DNA of 64,000 nt from Tatumella saanichensis (GCF_000439375.1 NZ_ATMI01000051.1:1-64000), one strand, 5' to 3'; counted from the first letter of the stretch, positions 34,368 through 43,808 are shown. Numbers and translations: made by a program. The notes: generated from the sequence alone by a model not told the origin.

Positions 34368-35858
34368 TTATTTCTTCACCTTTTGGAAGCTCAATATCTG
34401 TTCCAGTAATAGTCGAACAGGATCTCCATCAGGTATTCTATCTTGATTAACGAGATTTTTAACCTCATCAATAAAATTATAATCTACAATACTTAAACTT
34501 AATCCTCGTGCTTCTTTAGATAATATTAATACTAGCTTTCTTATGATGAAGTCATTTTTGTGTCCAGGGCTTTTAAATATCCCCGTCAATTGTTTATCAG
34601 CAGATTGCTCTCTATATTCATTTAAAGCTTGTGGTTTGTGTCTATTTTTGGGTTGTGCTTTATTATTTACCATTGCACTTTCTAAAGACAGAATGCATCC
34701 ATTACTAAATTGCATCCCTGAAATTATTTGAGGGGAGTGCGTGGCTATTAATATATGTGATTCAAGATTGATGGGGAATAATAGTGAGAAAAATCTCATG
34801 AAGTTAAGTTGCCATTCTGGATGAAGGCTGTTTTCAGGTTCATCAATGCAGATTAAACAATTTTTTTCTGTATGGCAGCTTAGGACAATTGCGTGACCGA
34901 ATAAGGTTTGTTGTCCTGAACTTAGACTAGTAATGCTTACTTCCTTTTGAGAGTTTGTGTGCATTACTTGAAAATCGACAACACTAAATACATTTAAGAT
35001 AAAAAGGTAAGTAATAACATTTAAATTATCGATATCAAATACTATTTTTTTTCTTTCAGAATATATTTTACGGTCTGAAATAGAATAATAAATATCGTCT
35101 AGGTATTTTTCATCAATTTTTTCAGCATCGACCATCAACAGAATATCTATGAGATTATCAAGTTCTGAATCCTTAATTTTCACCCACATCTTTTCTATTG
35201 CATCATCTAGTGAACTTTCCCTAGAGTTTAACAAGTCAGATTTGAGAGGGGTATTTTTTTTCCCTATCACTATGCAACCATTAGATAATTTCGCTAACCC
35301 ATTGGATAGATAGTGAAACATTTCAAGGATGTATTTTATGTCTTTAGTGTCATAGGTACATTTTAAGTGTATATGAGACTGCAGCCCAAACATTCCCATT
35401 GCTTCATTTATGTTTTTTGATAACTCATTGTCTTTATTGTGAAATTTAATTAGTGAGTTTTTTATGCAGCTATCAACAATGCTTGCAATACCTTTTCTGT
35501 AATTAGGATCTACAGTAGGATGTATGTAGGATGCTGCGTTATATTTTAACCCCCTATTTTTTGATGATTTATTTAATACGTTTGTCGATGTGAATTTATC
35601 AAATCTTGAATTACATAAGGCAATTATTTTTGCGGGTCTATCTGCAGAGTCAATAGTAAGTTCTATAGTAGGGTCTAAATAATTTTCATTTTTACCAACA
35701 AATAAAAAGGCGTTTACGGATTTACTTAATAAGCTGGATTTTCCGCTAGCATTATCACCCGTAATTATCGTATAGTAATTGCTTTCCATATCGCCTATGT
35801 TTTCACATGCATATATTTTATCTCTACTCTCGCTCATTATCGATTTTATTCTGAACAT
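34368..35858 (-). CDS. AAA/ABC-type ATPase of a Septu-like (PtuA) pair
   Basis: A 496-residue SMC/ABC-like ATPase. Walker A GDNASGKSS is at about 34-42, signature LSSGQQ at about 312-317, Walker B LICIDEPENSLHPEWQ with catalytic Glu, and H-loop ATHSPQ (His374). ATG 35858 has GAGG just upstream; the GTG six bases earlier is rejected. No TOPRIM domain is seen after the ATPase core, which argues against OLD nuclease. It is followed directly by the HNH gene. Probably senses phage and releases the nuclease; the trigger is unknown. Confidence 0.77.
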   Translation of the reverse strand: MFRIKSIMSESRDKIYACENIGDMESNYYTIITGDNASGKSSLLSKSVNAFLFVGKNENYLDPTIELTIDSADRPAKIIALCNSRFDKFTSTNVLNKSSKNRGLKYNAASYIHPTVDPNYRKGIASIVDSCIKNSLIKFHNKDNELSKNINEAMGMFGLQSHIHLKCTYDTKDIKYILEMFHYLSNGLAKLSNGCIVIGKKNTPLKSDLLNSRESSLDDAIEKMWVKIKDSELDNLIDILLMVDAEKIDEKYLDDIYYSISDRKIYSERKKIVFDIDNLNVITYLFILNVFSVVDFQVMHTNSQKEVSITSLSSGQQTLFGHAIVLSCHTEKNCLICIDEPENSLHPEWQLNFMRFFSLLFPINLESHILIATHSPQIISGMQFSNGCILSLESAMVNNKAQPKNRHKPQALNEYREQSADKQLTGIFKSPGHKNDFIIRKLVLILSKEARGLSLSIVDYNFIDEVKNLVNQDRIPDGDPVRLLLEQILSFQKVKK

Positions 35859-35901
35859 TATCACCTCAAATATTTTTAAATATATTTTTAATTACCATTG
35901 A

Positions 35902-36924
35902 TCAGTTGTATTCTATTCCGTTTAGAGGGTTTTTAGTAACAGCATCCTCCAAATGGTCAGGCGCAAAATGTGCATAAACCATCGTCATTTTGATATCTGA
36001 ATGCCCGAGGATGTTTCTCAAAACTAAAATATTCCCGCCGTTCATCATAAAATGGCTTGCAAATGAGTGCCGTAGGACGTGCGTACATTGACCTTCTGGC
36101 AGCTCTATACCTGCGCGCTTTAATGCTCGTTCAAACGCTTTTCGACAAGGCTTGAACAAGCGGCCTCTATTCTTAGGGAGCTGGTCATAAAGGGTAGGGG
36201 AGATAGGTACTGTTCTATTCTTTTTCCCTTTAGTTTTGGTATAAGTGATACGATATTTTGTGATTTGATGCCCTTGCAAGCTTTCTGCCTCGTTCCATCT
36301 TGCCCCGGTCGCTAAGCAAATTTTAGTCACGTGAATCAGGTCAGGGTTCAGAGATTGATTACAGGCATTAAGCAAACGTTTAATTTCGTTTGTAGCCAGG
36401 AAGCTCAGTTCGCTCTCTGCGATTCTGAATGTGGGTAGCCCCGCTAAAGGATTGACCCCTGACCAATGGCCAAGTTTTTTCAGAGTTCCAAAAACGGCAG
36501 AAAGGTTGCTTTGTTCCAGGTTAACCGTTCTTGGCTTGACTGCTGGTAACAAGCATCCTTCACTGTCTTTCACTGTACCGTTGAGGCGAGCTTCCCGATA
36601 TTTAGCAAAGTCTGATGGCTGAAAAGAAGTTGCTTGTGGATCACCCAATGCATCACATATGACTTTCAATTTGTTTATTAGCTTTTGCGGCTGACTTAGG
36701 GTTTGGCCGTGTAATGCGTACCATTCAGTGACCAATTCCGAGAGATGCCTTTTGTCTTCTTTCATTCCCAGCCAGGGTTTTTTATTTACTTCATCCATGG
36801 TGAATGTTTCAAATGCTGTAGCTTCCCCCTTCGTAGCAAATTGTTTGCGTACACGTTTTCCATCGCGTCCGTTAGGGTAACATTCACACAACCATTTTCC
36901 GTTCGGCTGTTTCCTTATTGTCAT
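35902..36924 (-). CDS. int: Prophage tyrosine integrase (186/Fels-2 type)
   Basis: A 340-residue phage integrase. The N-terminal arm-binding segment starts MTIRKQPNGKWLCECYP. The catalytic set is Arg in LATGARWNEA, HVLRHSF (His and Arg), LGHSDIKMT and nucleophile Tyr in VYAHF. ATG 36924 lies two bases past the CI stop, so int and cI are transcribed together as in 186. It recombines attP with the ssrA 3' end. It is separated from att by the ATPase/HNH cargo, an uncommon gap of more than 2 kb. Confidence 0.93.
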   Translation of the reverse strand: MTIRKQPNGKWLCECYPNGRDGKRVRKQFATKGEATAFETFTMDEVNKKPWLGMKEDKRHLSELVTEWYALHGQTLSQPQKLINKLKVICDALGDPQATSFQPSDFAKYREARLNGTVKDSEGCLLPAVKPRTVNLEQSNLSAVFGTLKKLGHWSGVNPLAGLPTFRIAESELSFLATNEIKRLLNACNQSLNPDLIHVTKICLATGARWNEAESLQGHQITKYRITYTKTKGKKNRTVPISPTLYDQLPKNRGRLFKPCRKAFERALKRAGIELPEGQCTHVLRHSFASHFMMNGGNILVLRNILGHSDIKMTMVYAHFAPDHLEDAVTKNPLNGIEYN

Positions 36925-36926
36925 GA

Positions 36927-37565
36927 TCAAATACTCTTTATGATTTTGACTGCGCGTCCCACTACCTCAATATCATCAATACTGCACTCAAAGGATGTCT
37001 CACCTTGCTGGACAATCAGACGATTGCCGGGAATACGAGCAAGTTTTGCTATCGTCTTTATGCCATCAATATCAACGAGCCACACGCCATTTATTGGAGG
37101 GGGGCCGCTTCGGTCAACCAGGAACAAATCATCGCCTGACTGAATGAGCCACGGATCAGTCATGTTGTGGGGGATTAGGCTGTTATCCAATATGACTTTT
37201 CCATGGCTCACTAAAGCTCCAGCATCTAATACGGCCTTCTCAATTTCAGGTGCGACGACATCGGATAGTGGTTTAATATTGGCTTGGTTCACAAAACCAA
37301 AACTTTTATCCTGCTCATTATTATCACTGCTATCACCCTGGCCTGTAGTCAACCAAAGTAACGAAACACCTGTCTCAAGAGCACACTGTATAACCCATTC
37401 AGCGGGGAAACTGTCTCTTAAGTATCTGTTAGCCATTGTACTTTTCGATACAGAAAGATGATCGCATAGTTGTTGTCGGGAGCTGAAGTTATAAGCCTTT
37501 ATCAGCCTGTTGATAGCTTCACGTCCACCGCTGTCATTGCCTACCTTGATTGATCTCATAATCAA
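36927..37565 (-). CDS. cI: CI-type lysogeny repressor (186-like)
   Basis: 212 residues. The N-terminal helix-turn-helix (SSRQQLCDHLSVSKSTMANRY) is of the phage CI type found in 186, followed by an S24-like oligomerisation domain (DGLWLVDI-like GVWLVDIDGIKTIAKLARIPG). It keeps lytic promoters off. As in 186, this CI type is not expected to be cleaved by RecA; induction would use an SOS-expressed antirepressor, for which the dinI-like operon is the candidate. Confidence 0.9.
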   Translation of the reverse strand: MIMRSIKVGNDSGGREAINRLIKAYNFSSRQQLCDHLSVSKSTMANRYLRDSFPAEWVIQCALETGVSLLWLTTGQGDSSDNNEQDKSFGFVNQANIKPLSDVVAPEIEKAVLDAGALVSHGKVILDNSLIPHNMTDPWLIQSGDDLFLVDRSGPPPINGVWLVDIDGIKTIAKLARIPGNRLIVQQGETSFECSIDDIEVVGRAVKIIKSI

Positions 37566-37679
37566 AACCCTTGACGTTCATAAAAAGTGATCTTATATTC
37601 AGGTTGGGTTTGATAAACAAACCTAAAAAACTATAAAACGGGATAAAATAAATCAAACTTAACCGAGAGATACTGCACT
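37566..37679. promoter_or_regulatory. CI/Apl switch region
   Basis: A 114-base A+T-rich gap between divergent cI and apl. It holds repeats of a GTTTGAT half-site (GGGTTTGATAAAC near 37605 and the inverted ATCAAACTT near 37652) and GGTTTGT-type variants. This is where the lytic and lysogenic promoters face each other in 186. Operator assignment is by position and repeats only. Confidence 0.55.
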
Positions 37680-37934
37680 ATGAGCACTGATATTTCAATT
37701 CGTGTACCAAAAGAGATGGCAACGCCTGCAGAGTTCGCTGAATGGGAAGGTATTTCACGCGGCTCCGTGTATCAAAGGATTCACCATGGTCAGCTTGCCA
37801 AGTACATGGTCAGGAAAGAAAAAAACAAAGGTCGCGTCAGCCTGCGCTACCTAATGTACAAAACCGACCAGGTTCGTGAAGCACTCGGGCATTCTAATTT
37901 CAGCGTCATTGTTGGCTTGTCAGTTCGATTATGA
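37680..37934 (+). CDS. Apl/Cox-like excisionase and repressor
   Basis: 84 residues with a helix-turn-helix of the Cox/Apl type (TPAEFAEWEGISRGSVYQRIHHGQL). It occupies the apl position, first lytic gene opposite cI. In P2/186 this protein represses the lysogenic promoter and acts as excisionase. Little similarity outside the DNA-binding segment is recalled, so the name is by class. Confidence 0.82.
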   Translation: MSTDISIRVPKEMATPAEFAEWEGISRGSVYQRIHHGQLAKYMVRKEKNKGRVSLRYLMYKTDQVREALGHSNFSVIVGLSVRL

Positions 37935-37954
37935 GAACTTTTCAGGGGGCCGCT

Positions 37955-38242
37955 ATGTTTGATTGCAAGATTCTTAAACATTCACACTTTACTGAAGTTT
38001 GTCAGGCTCCAGCGTCTTTTTCGGTCACATCTGAACTGGTTATGCAGCCTGAAGAACCATCTATTGCCTCACTTTTGGTAAAGCAAAGCCCGTCTATGCA
38101 TTACGGTCACGGCTGGATCATGGGGAAAGATGGTAAACGTTGGCATCCTTGCATCTCTCAGGATTCTCTGTTGGCAGACCTTTCTACGTCTCAGGAGGGG
38201 AAATCATGGCTATCGAAGGTACTGCGGCGGTTGTTCCATTAA
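37955..38242 (+). CDS. fil: Fil-like phage protein (DUF2724)
   Basis: 95 residues from ATG 37955, which has AGGGGG upstream; an in-frame ATG 24 bases earlier overlaps apl and is not favoured. The opening MFDCKILKHSHFTEVCQAP and the block HYGHGWIMGKDGKRWHPC match the 186 Fil family, whose product causes host filamentation when expressed. It overlaps the next gene by 37 bases. Confidence 0.8.
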   Translation: MFDCKILKHSHFTEVCQAPASFSVTSELVMQPEEPSIASLLVKQSPSMHYGHGWIMGKDGKRWHPCISQDSLLADLSTSQEGKSWLSKVLRRLFH

Positions 38243-38547
38243 GCCCAGGAAAAAGGCTGGATGCTTTTAATCATATCGCGGAATTGAGGGCTAAATTATT
38301 TAGTCTGAATATTGATTCGGAGCTTGAACGGTTTATTAAGGATATGCGTGACCCACACGATATAAATAATAAACAGAATGAGAGGGCACTTACGGCATTA
38401 TTATTTATGGCAAAAATCCCGGCAGGACGTCATAGCGTAAAAATAAGTGATCTGACTACTGACGAAAAACGGGGTCTGGTTAAAGCAATGAATCACTTTC
38501 GTGCAGTGGTGAGCTTATTTCCAAAACGGCTAGCCATGCCTGATTAA
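38206..38547 (+). CDS. Early phage protein (DUF5347 family)
   Basis: 113 residues from ATG 38206 (GGAGGGG upstream). It contains RLDAFNHIAELRAKLF and NERALTALLFMAKIPAGRH, the pattern of the DUF5347 family common in 186-like early regions. Function unknown. In 186 this interval holds cII, and no CII-like helix-turn-helix is seen here. Confidence 0.72.
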   Translation: MAIEGTAAVVPLSPGKRLDAFNHIAELRAKLFSLNIDSELERFIKDMRDPHDINNKQNERALTALLFMAKIPAGRHSVKISDLTTDEKRGLVKAMNHFRAVVSLFPKRLAMPD

Positions 38548-38614
38548 TCCACAAAAGAAATTAATGGCGTAAACCCGTCGGGCTTCTTATTGCCCAAGTT
38601 CAGGAGAAACAATT

Positions 38615-38848
38615 ATGCGTAATATTGAAAACCGAATTATTCAAACGGGAGCAGATGATGCTGGTATCAACCTGCTGCTGGCTGAGGCAAGAAAAGAAGA
38701 ACGTCGGGGCCGCGCGGATGTGATGGCAACTCGTCTGGAGATATTGGCTGCACGTATCGTATCGCACCAGCTTAACCATAAGGAAGTTGCAGAACTTCTG
38801 CGTGATGAAGCGGCAAAGATCCAAAATGAAGTACTGGAGGCATACTGA
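38615..38848 (+). CDS. Early phage protein (DUF2732 family)
   Basis: 77 residues, predicted all-alpha, including NLLLAEARKEERRGRADVM and RIVSHQLNHKEVAELLRDEA. This is the DUF2732 family found in the same place in 186-like phages. Function unknown. It overlaps the next gene by one base. Confidence 0.75.
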   Translation: MRNIENRIIQTGADDAGINLLLAEARKEERRGRADVMATRLEILAARIVSHQLNHKEVAELLRDEAAKIQNEVLEAY

Positions 38849-39075
38849 TGGGTGACTCAATGGACCTTGTACAGCAGCGGGTGGAAGAAGAGCGTCAGCG
38901 CCAGATACATACAGCACGCAATAAAAAGCAATGTGTTTCCCGTGTCCTTTGCATTGATTGCGACGCTCCGATCCCGCCAGCACGCCGCCGCGCTATCCCG
39001 GGAGTGCAGTGCTGTGTCACTTGTCAGGAAATTGCAGAGTTGAAAGGTAAGCACTACAGCGGAGGTACGGTATGA
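38848..39075 (+). CDS. TraR/DksA-type zinc-finger protein
   Basis: 75 residues with a four-Cys zinc finger CIDCDAPIPPARRRAIPGVQCCVTC, the TraR/DksA C4 motif (P2 orf82 family). The short helical N-terminus resembles TraR, so it may bind the RNA polymerase secondary channel; this is family inference. The start could be ATG 38848 or 38860. It overlaps dam by 4 bases. Confidence 0.85.
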   Translation: MGDSMDLVQQRVEEERQRQIHTARNKKQCVSRVLCIDCDAPIPPARRRAIPGVQCCVTCQEIAELKGKHYSGGTV

Positions 39076-39929
39076 ACACTATCCTTAAATGGGCGGGCAA
39101 TAAAACTGCTATCATGCCGGAGCTCCTAAAGCATTTGCCTGCAGGCATGCGACTTGTTGAACCTTTCGCTGGGTCATGTTCTGTGATGATGGCAACAGAC
39201 TACCCGCAATATCTTGTAGCAGATATTAATCCTGATTTGATTAATCTTTATCTGATGATCCAGAAAAATCATGAGGCTGTCATTCAGATCGTGAGGGCGT
39301 TATTTAAAGATTTTAATTCGGATATTCAGTATTACCGTGTCCGCCAACACTTCAATTACTCCATTTTTAATGGAGCAGAAAAAGCAGCATATTTTCTATA
39401 CTTAAATCGCCACTGTTATCGCGGTTTGTGCCGCTATAACCAGAGTGGAATTTTCAATGTCCCTTACGGTAATTATAAAAATCCATATCTCCCTGAAAGG
39501 GAAATACGCGCTTTTGCCGAAAAGGCACAACGCGCAACGTTTATCTGCGCCAGCTATAACGAAACACTGGCGCTGCTACAGGCGGGAGATGTTGTTTACT
39601 GTGATCCTCCATATGACGGCACGTTTACCGCTTATCACACGGGCGGTTTTACAGAGGACGATCAGTATCACTTGGCATCTATTCTTGAACGCCGGTCATC
39701 AGAAGGTCATCCGGTTATCGTGTCCAACAGTGACACGTTCCTGACTCATTCGCTTTATCGTAATTTTACCCGCCATCGCATCACTGCAAAGCGCAGCATA
39801 GGTGTGGATGCCGGTGATAGAAAATCTGCAACAGAAATTATCGCCACAAAATCAGCAGACTGGTTTGGTGTCGACTTTGCGTCCGGTCCGGGTATCTCTA
39901 TGGAAACTGAGATGCGGGCGCGGCAGTGA
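39072..39929 (+). CDS. dam: DNA adenine methyltransferase (Dam-like, GATC type)
   Basis: A 285-residue alpha-class adenine methyltransferase. FAGSCSVMM is the SAM-binding motif and [17 protein letters not shown] the catalytic DPPY motif. It starts [11 protein letters not shown], as Dam enzymes do. A dam gene at this place is a 186 trait. It may protect phage DNA or affect replication or packaging. It overlaps A by 4 bases. Confidence 0.9.
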   Translation: MNTILKWAGNKTAIMPELLKHLPAGMRLVEPFAGSCSVMMATDYPQYLVADINPDLINLYLMIQKNHEAVIQIVRALFKDFNSDIQYYRVRQHFNYSIFNGAEKAAYFLYLNRHCYRGLCRYNQSGIFNVPYGNYKNPYLPEREIRAFAEKAQRATFICASYNETLALLQAGDVVYCDPPYDGTFTAYHTGGFTEDDQYHLASILERRSSEGHPVIVSNSDTFLTHSLYRNFTRHRITAKRSIGVDAGDRKSATEIIATKSADWFGVDFASGPGISMETEMRARQ

Positions 39930-42319
39930 GTAAATTCACATTACATAACGTACCAACCATCGGCGGCTCGAATGAGGCCGCCATGGCTTATCCCTGGAAT
40001 GCCCCTAAGAAAGCCATCAATCCCTATACGGAACCGGAGATTTCTGCACCGGTAACCGCGCTTTCAAACCTGATCACTCTTTACGCTGCGGATAATAAGC
40101 TGGAACAGAAGCGCCGTAAGGCACTGAGTGATTTGGCCTGGGAACGCTATTTCTTCAATGAGTCCCGCGATCCCATCCAGCGGGATATTGAACAGGACCG
40201 GCGGATTAGTTACGCCAAAATGGCCCGTGAGCAACAACGTTTTAATCCTGACCAGGTCATCCTGGCTGACGTGAACGCTATGCCATCACATATCAGAAAG
40301 CCTCTGCTAAAACGAATTAGCTATTTTCAGAATCTGGAACGCCCGAAAGCTTTTTCCCGCTATCTGAATGAAACGATAAGGCCATGTCTTGAACGACTGG
40401 ATGGAGTACGTGATAGTCAGATGTCAGCTTCTTTCCGTTTCATGGCGAGCTATAACGGGTTGGAAGGGCTACTGATGCTGCCAGAAATGTACCAGGAGCA
40501 GGTCAAACGCCTTTCCATGCTGATTGCAGCACATATGAGTATGTGTCTTGATGCGGCCAGCGGAGAGCTGTTTGTCAGCAAAAATGTAAAACCAGAGGGA
40601 ATTCGTCAGACATGGGAAAGAGTAGCCGCCGAAGCTCTACGCCTGGATGTAATTCCGCCTGCTTTTGAACAGTTGCGCCGTAAGAAACGCCGCCGTAAGC
40701 CGGTGCCTTATGAGCTGATACCTCCGTCTCTGGCACGTATGCTGTGTGCAGACTGGTGGTACCGCAAATTATGGCAGAAACGTTGCGAGTGGCGGGAAGA
40801 ACAGTTGCGTGCCGTCTGCATGGTCAACAAGAAAGCATCTCCGTATGTCAGCTACGAAGCCGTGATATACAAACGCGAGCAGCGCCGCAAATCGCTGGAG
40901 TTCTTCCGCTCGCATGAGCTGGTCAACGAAGACGGTGACACGCTGGATATGGAAGATGTCGTGAACTCCAGCAACAGCAATCCGGCTCACCGTCGTAATG
41001 AGATGATGGCTTGTGTTAAAGGCCTTGAATTGATAGCAGAAATGCGCGAAGACTGCGCGGTGTTTTATACTATAACCTGTCCGTCACGCTTCCACGCAAC
41101 CCTCAACAATGGCAGGCCTAATCCGAAATGGGACAGAGCTACAGTCCGGCAGAGCAGTGACTATCTGGTTAATACATTTGCCGCTTTTCGAAAGGCAATG
41201 CACAAGGCCGGACGACGCTGGTATGGCGTTCGTGTAGCAGAACCGCATCATGACGGTACTGTACACTGGCATCTTCTGTGCTTCATGAACAAAAAAGATC
41301 TACGTCCTATTACCACTTTGCTGCGTAAATTTGTCATCCGTAAGGACCAGGGGGAATTGGGTACTAATACAGGCCCACGCTTTAAGTATGAGCTGATCAA
41401 CCCGCGTAAAGGTACGCCGACCAGCTACATCGCAAAATATATCAGCAAGAACATCGACGGACGTGGGCTTGCTAAAGAAATCAGTAAAGAGACAGGCCGA
41501 TGTCTACGTGACAGCGCCGAGCATGTCAGTGCCTGGGCTTCACTACATCGTGTCCAGCAGTTCCGCTTCTTTGGTATTCCGGGGCGTCAGGCCTATCGTG
41601 AGTTGCGCTTGTTGGCAGGTCAGGCGGCGAGGATTAATGGCCAGCGAAAAGCTGGTACACCGGTACTGGATAATCCGCGTCTTGATGCGGTGCTTGCAGC
41701 AGCTGATGCGGGCTGCTTCGCTACCTACATTATGAAGCAGGGTGGTGTGCTGGTCCCCCGAAAACAGCACCTTGTCAGAACGGCATACGAACTTAATGAC
41801 GAGGAAAGTACTTATGGTGATCACTGTATCCGTATCTATGGGATCTGGTCCCCGATTGCAGAAGGTAAAATTTGTACGCATGCGGTGAAGTGGAAAAGGA
41901 TCCGTAAGGCCGTTGACGTTCGGGAGGCTATTGCCGACCAGGGCGCCTGCGCCCCTTGGACTCGTGGCAATAACTGTCCCCAGGTAGGAAAATTACATAA
42001 TTTTTCACCGGACTTATCTGCCGGAGGAACGCCAGCACCTTTACCGGACTTCGAAAATATGAGCCGGAAAGAGCTAAAGGCACTAAACATCAGACTAAGG
42101 CAAGTGAAACCGAAACAACGAAAGAGCTACAAACAGGAAATCAGTGAGCAGCTGCGCCTTCAGCTTGAACGTGAGTTGAGAGGTAGGGGATTTGATGGCA
42201 GTGGAAAAGAGATCGATTTGTTGCTGCGGGGCGGCAGTATTCCATCAGGTACAGGACTGCGGATCTTCTATCGCAATCAGCGCCTGCAGGAAGATGATAA
42301 ATGGCGACAGTGGTACTGA
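39926..42319 (+). CDS. A: P2 A-type replication initiator (rolling circle)
   Basis: A 797-residue HUH endonuclease that nicks the phage origin and stays linked to the 5' end. The HUH metal motif is HWH (447-449) and the two catalytic tyrosines are Tyr501 and Tyr505 in YIAKYISKN, the P2/phiX A spacing. Start is GTG 39926, overlapping dam. In P2 the origin lies inside this gene, so it should here too; it was not located. Confidence 0.93.
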   Translation: MSKFTLHNVPTIGGSNEAAMAYPWNAPKKAINPYTEPEISAPVTALSNLITLYAADNKLEQKRRKALSDLAWERYFFNESRDPIQRDIEQDRRISYAKMAREQQRFNPDQVILADVNAMPSHIRKPLLKRISYFQNLERPKAFSRYLNETIRPCLERLDGVRDSQMSASFRFMASYNGLEGLLMLPEMYQEQVKRLSMLIAAHMSMCLDAASGELFVSKNVKPEGIRQTWERVAAEALRLDVIPPAFEQLRRKKRRRKPVPYELIPPSLARMLCADWWYRKLWQKRCEWREEQLRAVCMVNKKASPYVSYEAVIYKREQRRKSLEFFRSHELVNEDGDTLDMEDVVNSSNSNPAHRRNEMMACVKGLELIAEMREDCAVFYTITCPSRFHATLNNGRPNPKWDRATVRQSSDYLVNTFAAFRKAMHKAGRRWYGVRVAEPHHDGTVHWHLLCFMNKKDLRPITTLLRKFVIRKDQGELGTNTGPRFKYELINPRKGTPTSYIAKYISKNIDGRGLAKEISKETGRCLRDSAEHVSAWASLHRVQQFRFFGIPGRQAYRELRLLAGQAARINGQRKAGTPVLDNPRLDAVLAAADAGCFATYIMKQGGVLVPRKQHLVRTAYELNDEESTYGDHCIRIYGIWSPIAEGKICTHAVKWKRIRKAVDVREAIADQGACAPWTRGNNCPQVGKLHNFSPDLSAGGTPAPLPDFENMSRKELKALNIRLRQVKPKQRKSYKQEISEQLRLQLERELRGRGFDGSGKEIDLLLRGGSIPSGTGLRIFYRNQRLQEDDKWRQWY

Positions 42320-42413
42320 TAACGCTGCTTTCATTTTTTCAACATTTTCAAATATTGTCGTACAGATCCGTTTAACGGCAGAAAGTATTTTACATAGATA
42401 AATACACATCATA

Positions 42414-42429
42414 CTGTATGTATGAACAG
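42414..42429. promoter_or_regulatory. LexA (SOS) box
   Basis: CTGTATGTATGAACAG fits the CTGT-N8-ACAG LexA consensus. It lies about 80 bases upstream of the two-gene unit with a dinI-like gene, and matches the place of the LexA-controlled tum promoter in 186. It overlaps an ATG at 42422, so that codon is not the start of the next gene. Confidence 0.8.
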
Positions 42430-42508
42430 TCATTTAAAGCGAAGTATTTGTGAATTGCTTCGCAACACGAGGAGTTATAACTATCTTCCCAGGGACAGGA
42501 GAGAAACA

Positions 42509-42697
42509 ATGCAGGATTATCTTTTTGAATCGATAAAGCTCCAGCGCATTGATTTTTTTATCAAACTCGTAGCAGCCAGTGAGTGCAGCGAAGACGAAAA
42601 GCGGCTGGCGATCCAGTGGATGTCAGAGCTGACTGACGAGCTGATGGCCAAAATCCGCCACCATGAGTACCACAGGTCGATGGACGTAACCAGTTAA
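42509..42697 (+). CDS. Small SOS-operon phage protein
   Basis: 62 residues (MQDYLFESIKLQRIDFFIK onward), alpha-helical and charged. The start is set at ATG 42509, with AGGAGAG seven bases upstream; the in-frame ATG 42422 lies in the LexA box and has no ribosome site. With the next gene it forms an SOS-regulated unit where 186 has its antirepressor gene tum. It may act in induction, but no family is recognised. Confidence 0.65.
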   Translation: MQDYLFESIKLQRIDFFIKLVAASECSEDEKRLAIQWMSELTDELMAKIRHHEYHRSMDVTS

Positions 42698-42708
42698 AGG
42701 GGGTCTGT

Positions 42709-42942
42709 ATGTGCATTGAAATAATGATCGATAAAGAGCAGGAGATTAGCCAGACTACGCTGGACGCCCTTGAATCAGAGCTTTACCGTAATTTGCTTCC
42801 TCTGCATCCCAAAACAGAAATTCGTATCCGCAAGGGTAACGCCAATGGCATTGAGCTTAGTGGGTTAAAGCTGGATGAAGACAATAAGCGAGTGATAGAA
42901 ATTATGCGGCAGGTTTGGGAAGACGACATCTGGTTACATTAA
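42709..42942 (+). CDS. DinI-like protein
   Basis: 77 residues of the DinI family (IEIMIDKEQEIS, EIRIRKGNANGIELSG, VWEDDIWLH). DinI binds RecA filaments; the 186 antirepressor Tum has a DinI-like part. GGGGGTC precedes ATG 42709. Downstream of the LexA box it should be made on DNA damage. Confidence 0.85.
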   Translation: MCIEIMIDKEQEISQTTLDALESELYRNLLPLHPKTEIRIRKGNANGIELSGLKLDEDNKRVIEIMRQVWEDDIWLH

Positions 42943-42948
42943 GGAACG

Positions 42949-42984
42949 TTGCTGGCGTAAGAACTTGATTCTGACGTCAGCAAG
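42949..42984. other. Imperfect hairpin after the dinI-like gene
   Basis: TTGCTGGCGTAAGAA pairs with TTCTGACGTCAGCAA with two mismatches around a short loop. There is no T run, so it may be a weak terminator or a protein site. The rest of the gap to 43101 holds a possible -10 (TATAAAT near 43074) for the next gene. Confidence 0.35.
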
Positions 42985-43101
42985 GTTGAACAACGAGAGT
43001 AGCGAGGCGTTAGCCATTGGTAAAAAAGACAGCTATATTCTGGACTGGTTGGCTTGTTTTGGTAAAATGGCGTTATAAATACTTAAAAGGATTCAGGGTT
43101 G

Positions 43102-43638
43102 ATGCATTCGCATAGGCTAGTAACGCCAGGCTTAGCCAAGTTCGGCGAACTTTCATACCTAGATATCGAGTTTGTTTTCTCTGGTAATCAACAGCGTAAA
43201 GCTATGTACCAATTAGTATTCAGCCCTCCTTCATTAGATCCTGTCGCAGCAGAGACAATGCACAGAATGCTAGGAAATGAAGTATCTACTCTGTGTGTAT
43301 CCGTAGTTAGTTTTGCGGATACCGTTCAACTTGACAGAGCGCAGAAGCAAAGAGAAAATCCAGTTGACGGCGAAGAACCGATCAACATGTTTGCTAAACC
43401 AGAAGATGCCTTTGATCTTAATATTGCAGAACTACAGTATCTTTACTGTACATTAGTTGACTTCATGATCAAAGTTGCGGACAATGAAGGCATTCAAATT
43501 TTGTACTTTGCGGCTGAACGCGAAGAACTTATGGCCACATACGAAAGGTATGTGAAGAGGCTAACGAACTGTCGTGGCCTAACTTACGTTAATGACGGAG
43601 CTTCCTATGCGATACGAACACAACACTACCCAACCTAA
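43102..43638 (+). CDS. Unrecognised cargo protein between the SOS operon and cos
   Basis: 178-179 residues, acidic, no signal peptide or membrane segment (VTPGLAKFGELSYLDIEFVF, NIAELQYLYCTLVDFMIK). No family is recognised. ATG 43102, with AAGGATTCAGGG upstream, is preferred over TTG 43099. It overlaps a 48-codon gene in another frame and both end before a strong terminator, forming a compact two-gene module where P2 carries its exclusion genes tin and old. A toxin-antitoxin or phage-exclusion role is a positional guess. Confidence 0.55.
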   Translation: MHSHRLVTPGLAKFGELSYLDIEFVFSGNQQRKAMYQLVFSPPSLDPVAAETMHRMLGNEVSTLCVSVVSFADTVQLDRAQKQRENPVDGEEPINMFAKPEDAFDLNIAELQYLYCTLVDFMIKVADNEGIQILYFAAEREELMATYERYVKRLTNCRGLTYVNDGASYAIRTQHYPT

Positions 43639-43753
43639 GGGTAAGATTGATTTCAAAGCTATCCATGACAGCAAAGTCGAAATGATGAAACGTTTTCTGA
43701 CTGCTAAAGCTGATGCTGAGCGCAAAGGTGAAGTGGTCTTTAAGCCACTGTAA
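43607..43753 (+). CDS. Small basic protein overlapping the 179-residue gene
   Basis: 48 residues: starts MRYEHNTTQPKGKIDFKAIH and ends KAEAERKGE-like KADAERKGEVVFKPL, rich in Lys and helical. ATG 43607 lies inside the end of the preceding gene (32-base overlap, other frame), and the stop is 18 bases before a terminator. The acidic large and basic small partners could form a complex. Too short for family assignment. Confidence 0.5.
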   Translation: MRYEHNTTQPKGKIDFKAIHDSKVEMMKRFLTAKADAERKGEVVFKPL

Positions 43754-43770
43754 TCATTTGCTTTATGTCG

Positions 43771-43808
43771 AAAACGAAAAGACCCTATCGGGTCTTTTTT
43801 TTCGTTTT
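43771..43808 (+). terminator. Strong Rho-independent terminator
   Basis: AAAGACCC-TATC-GGGTCTTT with flanking AAAACGA and TCGTTTT and a run of T after the core stem. It ends the early transcript before cos. Confidence 0.9.

Noticed and set aside
34368..35858. OLD-family nuclease like P2 old
   Set aside because: No TOPRIM domain is seen after the ATPase core, and the location is not that of P2 old; an HNH partner follows instead.
42422..42697. 91-residue version of the small SOS-operon gene
   Set aside because: Its ATG lies in the LexA box with no ribosome site; ATG 42509 has AGGAGAG.
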